From Fidelibacterota bacterium (GTDB lineage: Bacteria; Fidelibacterota; Marinisomatia; Marinisomatales; TCS55): a stretch of 11,893 nucleotides of DNA. Positions 6,767 through 11,893 of this stretch are shown here, piece by piece; positions within the stretch are counted from its first letter, which is position 1; each line of letters starts with the position of its first letter. A program made the position numbers and the translations under genes. The stretch is from positions 1 through 11,893 of the forward strand of contig JAAZYT010000039.1 of the NCBI GenBank assembly GCA_014239505.1, given 5' to 3'. Under the pieces are notes generated by a model. That model worked only from the letters and a program-made list of their open reading frames with translations. It was not told where the DNA came from and searched no databases.

Positions 6767-7708
6767 ATGGGAATTCGTTTAGGTTCCATTTGTTTAGCCG
6801 GCCTTCTTTGGATATTTGTAATCAGTGATAACCTATATCTTATGGTAGTAGATATGCCAATAGAAGCACGTAACCTTCCTGAGCAATCTGCATTAAAAAA
6901 AGAAGTGCCAGAATTTGCAAAAGTAAGGTTAAAAGGTACGGGTAGATCTCTTTTTAAAACTATTATTCTAAATCGCTTTATACCTGGATTTAAACTTGTT
7001 TTGGACCTTGAAAGAATTTCTGAAGAATATGATTTTATATTAAATGATTACTTTGAAAGATATCCTCAAAAAGTATCTATTCCTTCAAATTTTGAGGTTA
7101 CTTATGTTGAAGTAATATATCCCAAATCAATACATATTAGTTTAGATGAGTATAAAGAAAAAATTGTTTTGGTTGAACCTAAAATCCAAATAATAACTGC
7201 GCCGGGCTTTACTACTGTGGGAAAAGCTTTGATTTCTCCAAATAAAGTTAAAATAGCAGGTTCAAGAAATATCATAGAACCTATTTATTCTGTTGCAACT
7301 ATATCAGACACTGTTAATAATGCAAGTTCACCAATTTCAATGAAAATATCAATAGAACCTGAAACTGGTCAACTAATTGAATATACTCCAAAAGAAGTTT
7401 CTTTTAGTCAAAGTGTTCAATCAATAAGTGAAAGAATTATAAGTGAAATACCTGTCAAAATTTTAAATGTAAAATCAGATATTCAAGCTTTTGTAAGTCC
7501 ACAAACAGTATCATTAACTGTAATTGGTGGAACTGAATTCATATCTAATTTGAAACCAGAAGATTTGATTCTATCAGTTGATTTTAATAATTGGAATTCA
7601 AAAAAACAATTTTATGATTTAAAAGTTAAAACTCCAAATGATGTTATTAGTTGGATGGATTTATCACCTAGAAATGTTGAATTAGTGGTAAATAAGAGGA
7701 CCAAGTGA
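6767..7708 (+). CDS. YbbR-domain protein (CdaR-like), membrane-anchored
   Basis: The 313-residue protein has a single N-terminal membrane helix (about residues 5-21, SICLAGLLWIFVIS). An extracytoplasmic part follows with about three YbbR-type beta repeats. These lie near 25-120 (VRLKGTGRSLF), 130-205 (ITAPGFTTVGKALISPNKVKI, then YSVATISDTV) and 212-308 (SEIPVKI...PQTVSLTVIGG). In Firmicutes the YbbR protein CdaR controls the diadenylate cyclase CdaA; in other phyla the function is largely unproven. No cdaA or glmM gene is present here. The start is uncertain. ATG 6767 has no Shine-Dalgarno, and the frame stays open upstream to a stop at 6713. An ATT at 6734, 8 bases after AGGA, would add NIRTFLSWQK, which resembles the usual lead-in to this helix. 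The TGA stop overlaps the tsaD GTG start. The family call is good; the role is inferred. Confidence 0.85.
   Translation: MGIRLGSICLAGLLWIFVISDNLYLMVVDMPIEARNLPEQSALKKEVPEFAKVRLKGTGRSLFKTIILNRFIPGFKLVLDLERISEEYDFILNDYFERYPQKVSIPSNFEVTYVEVIYPKSIHISLDEYKEKIVLVEPKIQIITAPGFTTVGKALISPNKVKIAGSRNIIEPIYSVATISDTVNNASSPISMKISIEPETGQLIEYTPKEVSFSQSVQSISERIISEIPVKILNVKSDIQAFVSPQTVSLTVIGGTEFISNLKPEDLILSVDFNNWNSKKQFYDLKVKTPNDVISWMDLSPRNVELVVNKRTK
7695..7700 (+). promoter_or_regulatory. Shine-Dalgarno supporting the GTG start of tsaD
   Basis: AGAGGA ends 4 bases before GTG 7705 and lies within the last codons of the YbbR gene. The spacing is short, but no in-frame ATG exists near the conserved N-terminus, so this site supports the GTG start and translational coupling across the GTGA overlap. 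Confidence 0.5.
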
Positions 7709-8685
7709 TTGTACTTGGAATTGAAACATCCTGCGATGAAACTGCTGTGGCAATCTCTAAGGATTATAATATATTACATTCTGAAGTAAGTACTCAAACA
7801 ATTCATAGAAAATATGGTGGAGTAGTACCTGAAATAGCATCTCGCGAGCATGAAAAGTTATTAAATGATATGATTCACTATACTTTGAGTAAAGTAAAAA
7901 TATTAAAGTCAGAAATAGATGGGATAGCTGTAACTCAAGGTCCTGGACTTGCTGGTACTTTAATAACAGGAGTTAGTTTTGCTAAAGGTCTTGCCTCAGG
8001 GCTAAAATGTGACATCATTGGAGTAAATCATCTTGAAGCACATATATTTGCCAATTTCCTTGCTGATCCTAATCTTGAATACCCATTTATTTGTCTTTTA
8101 GTATCTGGAGGACATACTCAAATTTGGCTAGTTAAAGGCTTAAGAGATTACAAATTAATGGGCGAAACTAGAGATGATGCTGCTGGTGAAGCCTTTGATA
8201 AAGGGGCAAGAATTTTAGGACTTGGATATCCTGGTGGACCAGAAATAGAAATGCTTTCAAAAAAAGGTGATGAAAAATCAATTGTTTTTCCTAAAGCATT
8301 GATGCAAAATAAGAATTTAGAATTTAGTTTTAGTGGGATTAAGACTTCCCTTCTTTATTACATAGAAAGTCATGAAGTATTATGCAAAGAAGACGTTGCA
8401 GCTAGCTATCAAGCTGCAATAATTGATACTCTCATAACAAAACTAAAATGGGCAATGGATAAAACTAATTGTAAAACATGTGTTATTGCAGGCGGAGTCG
8501 CAGCAAATAAAAGGCTAAGAAAGTTTGTTAAGCAAAAAATAAAAAATGAAAAAGTTATTTTTCCAAAACTTTCTTTATGTACTGACAATGCTGCTATGAT
8601 TGCATACTTAGGAGAACTTTATTTACGAAGAGGGTATTCATCTAAAATTGATTTTCCAGTTTTACCAAATATGAAATTAGCTTGA
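7705..8685 (+). CDS. tsaD: tRNA N6-adenosine threonylcarbamoyltransferase TsaD
   Basis: TsaD (Kae1/Gcp/YgjD) transfers the threonylcarbamoyl group to A37 of ANN-decoding tRNAs to form the essential t6A modification, working with TsaB and TsaE on the product of TsaC. Diagnostic features of the ASKHA fold are present: IETSCDETA at 6-14, the iron-binding HLEAH motif at 109-113, VSGGHTQ at 133-139, the DDAAGEAFDKGAR block at 157-169 and FSGIKTS near 219. GGVAANKRLR is at 263-272 and TDNAAMIA at 283-290, where Asp284 is the third metal ligand. The length of 326 residues is slightly short but complete. The start is GTG 7705, giving MIVLGIETS exactly as the family expects. It overlaps the preceding stop as GTGA, and AGAGGA ends 4 bases upstream. 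tsaB, tsaC and tsaE are not in this window. Confidence 0.97.
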   Translation: MIVLGIETSCDETAVAISKDYNILHSEVSTQTIHRKYGGVVPEIASREHEKLLNDMIHYTLSKVKILKSEIDGIAVTQGPGLAGTLITGVSFAKGLASGLKCDIIGVNHLEAHIFANFLADPNLEYPFICLLVSGGHTQIWLVKGLRDYKLMGETRDDAAGEAFDKGARILGLGYPGGPEIEMLSKKGDEKSIVFPKALMQNKNLEFSFSGIKTSLLYYIESHEVLCKEDVAASYQAAIIDTLITKLKWAMDKTNCKTCVIAGGVAANKRLRKFVKQKIKNEKVIFPKLSLCTDNAAMIAYLGELYLRRGYSSKIDFPVLPNMKLA

Positions 8686-8688
8686 GCA

Positions 8689-10749
8689 ATGGACTTTCGT
8701 TTATTACATTCTATTGATTCTTTATTTTTACTTGGAATAGTATTTGGAATTGGATTAACATACTATTTATTTAGAATTTTAAAAGGCAATCTATGGTATA
8801 AAATATTAATTTTTATTCGAATAACAGTATTGATTAGTTTGTTTTTTTTACTTTCAGACCCTTTACTTATTATCAATTCAAAAACAGATAAAAATTTAAG
8901 TTGGGCTATATTTGTAGATAATTCAGCCAGTATAAAGAATCATAAAACTCCTTCTATTAATTCTATTAAATCAGGTTTGAAAGAGCTATTAGATAAACTT
9001 AAAGAAAAAAATATTTTATTTCAATTTTATTTATTTGATGATAAAATAAATAAAATAAATAGTAAAATTATTGAATCTATAAATGGAAGTGGAGTATCAA
9101 CAAATATTGGTAATCTTTCAAAAGAAATTCAAAAAGAAGCTCATGATTTTGCTGGCGTTATTATTTTTTCAGATGGAATAATAACTGAAGGATCTACTCC
9201 AAATAAAGAACTAGAAAAAATTAACTTACCTATTCACACAGTTGGTATTGGAGAAAATAGTAAATTAGTAGATGTATCTATTCAATCTATTGATGTCCCA
9301 ACTGTTGTTCTTAAAAACGAATCTTTCAATGTTCGAACAATTCTTCAATCAGTTGGAAATGTTGAAGAAAGATTAAGTGTTTCAATTTATAATGGACAAA
9401 AATTATTAGGTTCTAAATATATTAGACTTTCAGGCGAAGGCTCAAAACAAAATGTTAATTTTCAATTCCAGCCAGAGAAAATAGGTCAACAAACTTATGA
9501 AGTAAAAATTTCATCATTAAAAGATGAAATAAATATTATTAATAATCGCCAATCTTTTGATGTATTAGTACTTAAAGACAAATATAAAGTTGCATTAGTA
9601 ACAGGAAGTCCAAATAAGAATACATCAATTTTTAAAAAAGTATTAATAAATAATTCAAGAATTGAACTTGCACACTATGTTCGAATGAATGAAACAAGAT
9701 TTAAACCTGAGATTAAGAATTTTTGGTCAACCTCATATGAACTAATTATTTTTGATAATTATCCAATTAAACCACTTTCAGATAATTTTATTCGTATTTT
9801 AGGAAAAAAGATATTATCCCAGAAATCTGCAATTATGTTAGTAGTTGGTCCCAATCAAAGAAATAATTCATTAAAAGGCATTACGTCAATATTTGGTACT
9901 AATCTATTAGATACTTTAGCTAAATCAGAACCCTTATTTTGGGAATTTTTTAATAATGATATTTCATATCAAATGGATTTGCCGCCATTAATACAAAAAT
10001 ATAATTTATCTGGCACAGGTCCTCTAGCAGATTCATTGGCAATATTTGATTCAGGTTCACCTTTATGGTTACAAAACCAAATAGGTGAAACAAGATCTAC
10101 AATATTTAATGCACCAGATATACACTCTTTATATTATTATAAGATTCAAGAATCTAAACATAATCTTTTTTTAACAATTATAGATAAATCTACAGGATGG
10201 TTATTAAAATCAGATGGCGCTAGTGAAAAATATTTTCGTTTTAACAAAGATAGATATCAGCAAGGTGAAATGATATACATTACTGGTAGTCAACCTTTTA
10301 AGAATTTTAATGAAAATCAAGCGGTTAACCTTAAAATATATAATGGTAAATCTAGTTTATTCTCAAAGGAAATAACTTTTAATGTTGAGTCTAATCGATG
10401 GGAAGGTGAATTTAGAGCACCATCTAAAGGAAAATATGATTTTCAATTATTTCTGGGTTTAAATGAAACACCAATACAAAATGGAAAATTTGAAGTAGTA
10501 GAAAGTCAAATAGAATTAAGTAATGTTTACCTAAATGAAAAATTATTAAAGTTAATATCTAATAAGTCAGAAGGTAGATATTATCTTTGGAAAGATAGAG
10601 ATGAGCTATTTAATTCAATTACAAAAAAAGTAAAAAGTGAATTCAAAGAAAATTATATTAGATTCAATCAAAATAAGTTTTTCATATTTTTGATTTTGCT
10701 TCTTTTGACAGTTGAATGGACAATAAGGAAAACTAGAGGATTATCATAG
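8689..10749 (+). CDS. VWA-domain membrane protein with amidotransferase-like and beta-sandwich domains
   Basis: A 686-residue envelope protein of unknown precise role. Two N-terminal membrane helices (about 11-30 and 38-62) precede a von Willebrand A domain (about 70-190) with an intact metal site: DNSAS (Asp77, Ser79, Ser81), Thr138 in GVSTNIG and Asp162 in FSDG. A beta-sandwich follows (about 195-295). Next comes a class I glutamine-amidotransferase-like fold (about 298-420; KVALVTGSPN, ELIIFDNYPI, SAIMLVVGPN) in which I see no catalytic Cys. A second beta-sandwich spans about 515-605. A last helix (664-678) ends in EWTIRKTRGLS, the usual tail of this family. This architecture occurs as 'VWA domain-containing protein' in Bacteroidetes, Planctomycetes and relatives, often near MoxR/BatA-type genes. 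None are here. The start lies 3 bases after the tsaD stop, and codon usage is as A/T-biased as its neighbours. Confidence 0.8.
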   Translation: MDFRLLHSIDSLFLLGIVFGIGLTYYLFRILKGNLWYKILIFIRITVLISLFFLLSDPLLIINSKTDKNLSWAIFVDNSASIKNHKTPSINSIKSGLKELLDKLKEKNILFQFYLFDDKINKINSKIIESINGSGVSTNIGNLSKEIQKEAHDFAGVIIFSDGIITEGSTPNKELEKINLPIHTVGIGENSKLVDVSIQSIDVPTVVLKNESFNVRTILQSVGNVEERLSVSIYNGQKLLGSKYIRLSGEGSKQNVNFQFQPEKIGQQTYEVKISSLKDEINIINNRQSFDVLVLKDKYKVALVTGSPNKNTSIFKKVLINNSRIELAHYVRMNETRFKPEIKNFWSTSYELIIFDNYPIKPLSDNFIRILGKKILSQKSAIMLVVGPNQRNNSLKGITSIFGTNLLDTLAKSEPLFWEFFNNDISYQMDLPPLIQKYNLSGTGPLADSLAIFDSGSPLWLQNQIGETRSTIFNAPDIHSLYYYKIQESKHNLFLTIIDKSTGWLLKSDGASEKYFRFNKDRYQQGEMIYITGSQPFKNFNENQAVNLKIYNGKSSLFSKEITFNVESNRWEGEFRAPSKGKYDFQLFLGLNETPIQNGKFEVVESQIELSNVYLNEKLLKLISNKSEGRYYLWKDRDELFNSITKKVKSEFKENYIRFNQNKFFIFLILLLLTVEWTIRKTRGLS

Positions 10750-10770
10750 TTAAACTATAAAAATAAAATA

Positions 10771-11893
10771 ATGAAAAAAATTACAATTATAGGAACAGGG
10801 TATGTTGGGCTAGTAACGGGAGCAGGAATTTCAGAATTTGGACATGATGTAACTTGTGTAGATATTGATAAAAATAAAATACAAAAATTAAACTTAGGTG
10901 AAATTCCAATTTACGAACCTGAATTAGAAACTATTATTAAAAATAATAAATCAAAAGGTAGGCTAAATTTTGGTACTGATATTAATAAGGCTATAAAAAA
11001 TTCTCAAATAATTTTTATTGCTGTTGGTACACCTATGAGTAAAAATGGAGATTCAGATCTTTCCGCTATAGAAGAAGTTGCTAAGATTATTGGTGCTAAT
11101 TTAAATAGCTATAAAGTTATTTGTACAAAAAGCACTGTTCCAGTTGGTACAGGAAAAAAGATAGAAGAAATTATTAAATCAATCAATAAATCTATAGAAT
11201 TTGATTATGTATCTAACCCTGAATTTTTGAGAGAAGGCGCAGCTGTAAAAGACTTTCTCATTCCTGACCGAGTTGTTATTGGTTCAAGCTCACAAAAAGC
11301 ATTTGAAATAATGCAAGATGTTTATAGACCACTTTATTTAAATGAAACTCCTATTGTGAATACAAACGTTGAAACAGCGGAAATGATTAAATATGCATCA
11401 AATGCTTTCTTAGCTCTTAAAATTAGCTATATTAATGAGATAGCTAATTTATGTGAGTTAGTAGGAGTAGATGTTCATGTTGTTTCAAAAACTATGGGAC
11501 AAGATGGCCGGATTAGTTCAAAGTTTTTACATCCAGGTCCAGGATTTGGAGGCTCATGTTTCCCAAAAGATACGATGGCACTAGCTAATACAGGTAAGAA
11601 GAATAAGATTAAAATGAATACCGTTGAAGCAGCAATTAAAACTAATAATGAACAAAAACTACGAATGGTTGATAAGATAAAATCATTATTAGATAATAAA
11701 ATAAAAGATAAAACTATTACAGTCCTGGGTTTGGCATTTAAACCTCAGACTGACGATATTAGAGATGCTGCTTCCACTATTATTATTCCAAAATTAATTA
11801 AAGAAGGAGCAATAATTAATACCTATGATCCAGTTGCCATGGATAATTTTAAATCACTCAAATATAAAATTAATTATTTTGATAATTGGCAAG
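10771..11893 (+). CDS. ugd: UDP-glucose 6-dehydrogenase, 3'-truncated by the window edge
   Basis: The frame is open from ATG 10771 to the window end, giving 374 residues of an expected 430-450. The enzyme oxidises UDP-glucose to UDP-glucuronate with two NAD+, supplying precursor for capsule, exopolysaccharide or LPS sugars in the cytosol. The NAD-binding loop GTGYVG is at 8-13 with Asp31 closing strand 2. Further motifs are VGTP (96-99), STVPVGT (131-137) and NPEFLREGAAVKDF (149-162). Lys207 and Asn211 lie in KYASNAFLALKIS. The nucleophile Cys263 is in GPGFGGSCFPKD with Asp267, and FKPQTDDIRDA is at 323-333. Only about the last 60-70 residues are missing. UDP-ManNAc dehydrogenase (WecC) and GDP-mannose dehydrogenase (AlgD) are alternatives in the superfamily, but the motif set fits Ugd best. 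The gene lies 21 bases after the VWA gene; whether it shares that operon or starts a sugar locus is unclear. Confidence 0.92.
   Translation, partial: MKKITIIGTGYVGLVTGAGISEFGHDVTCVDIDKNKIQKLNLGEIPIYEPELETIIKNNKSKGRLNFGTDINKAIKNSQIIFIAVGTPMSKNGDSDLSAIEEVAKIIGANLNSYKVICTKSTVPVGTGKKIEEIIKSINKSIEFDYVSNPEFLREGAAVKDFLIPDRVVIGSSSQKAFEIMQDVYRPLYLNETPIVNTNVETAEMIKYASNAFLALKISYINEIANLCELVGVDVHVVSKTMGQDGRISSKFLHPGPGFGGSCFPKDTMALANTGKKNKIKMNTVEAAIKTNNEQKLRMVDKIKSLLDNKIKDKTITVLGLAFKPQTDDIRDAASTIIIPKLIKEGAIINTYDPVAMDNFKSLKYKINYFDNWQ

Noticed and set aside
6589..6789. Minus-strand open frame of 66 codons across the rpsA end and the following gap
   Set aside because: It overlaps the acidic S1 tail and the YbbR start, with no ribosome-binding site or recognisable product.

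Overview
This is an AT-rich window (roughly 30% G+C by eye) in which every gene I can support lies on the + strand. It looks like ordinary core chromosome of a free-living, Gram-negative bacterium with a compact genome. The first gene is the end of an outer-membrane beta-barrel protein. The gene order, the RsuA/RluB-type enzyme beside scpAB, the YbbR protein and the large von Willebrand A (VWA) membrane protein fit the Fibrobacteres-Chlorobi-Bacteroidetes (FCB) side of the tree. A marine lineage such as Marinimicrobia (SAR406) is my best guess, but that is inference and no marker here proves it. The standard genetic code is used: TGA is a stop and TGG encodes Trp.

Layout. (1) 2-421: C-terminal end of an outer-membrane protein, followed by a 91-base gap. 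(2) 513-4000: a very tight run of an HNH nuclease-like gene, trpS, scpA, scpB and a 23S rRNA-type pseudouridine synthase. Neighbours abut, overlap by 8-14 bases or are separated by 9 bases, so this is very probably one operon. (3) 4079-6691: cmk and rpsA, a classic bacterial pair, 6 bases apart. (4) 6767-10749: ybbR, tsaD and a large three-helix VWA membrane protein, with a GTGA overlap and a 3-base gap. (5) 10771 to the window end: a 3'-truncated UDP-glucose 6-dehydrogenase gene, possibly the first gene of a surface-polysaccharide locus beyond the window.

The genes serve growth functions: tRNA charging (TrpS), chromosome condensation (ScpA/ScpB, partners of SMC), rRNA modification, CMP recycling, translation initiation (S1), t6A tRNA modification (TsaD) and envelope biology (YbbR, VWA protein, Ugd). 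Intergenic space is minimal. I see no RNA genes, CRISPR arrays, insertion sequences, prophage or recognisable defence system.

I did not find a convincing undescribed system. The points most worth a second look are the real start of the YbbR gene (a possible AUU start), a YbbR protein with no diadenylate cyclase gene beside it, an uncharacterised HNH protein built into a translation and chromosome operon, and an isolated VWA/amidotransferase-like membrane protein with an intact metal site.
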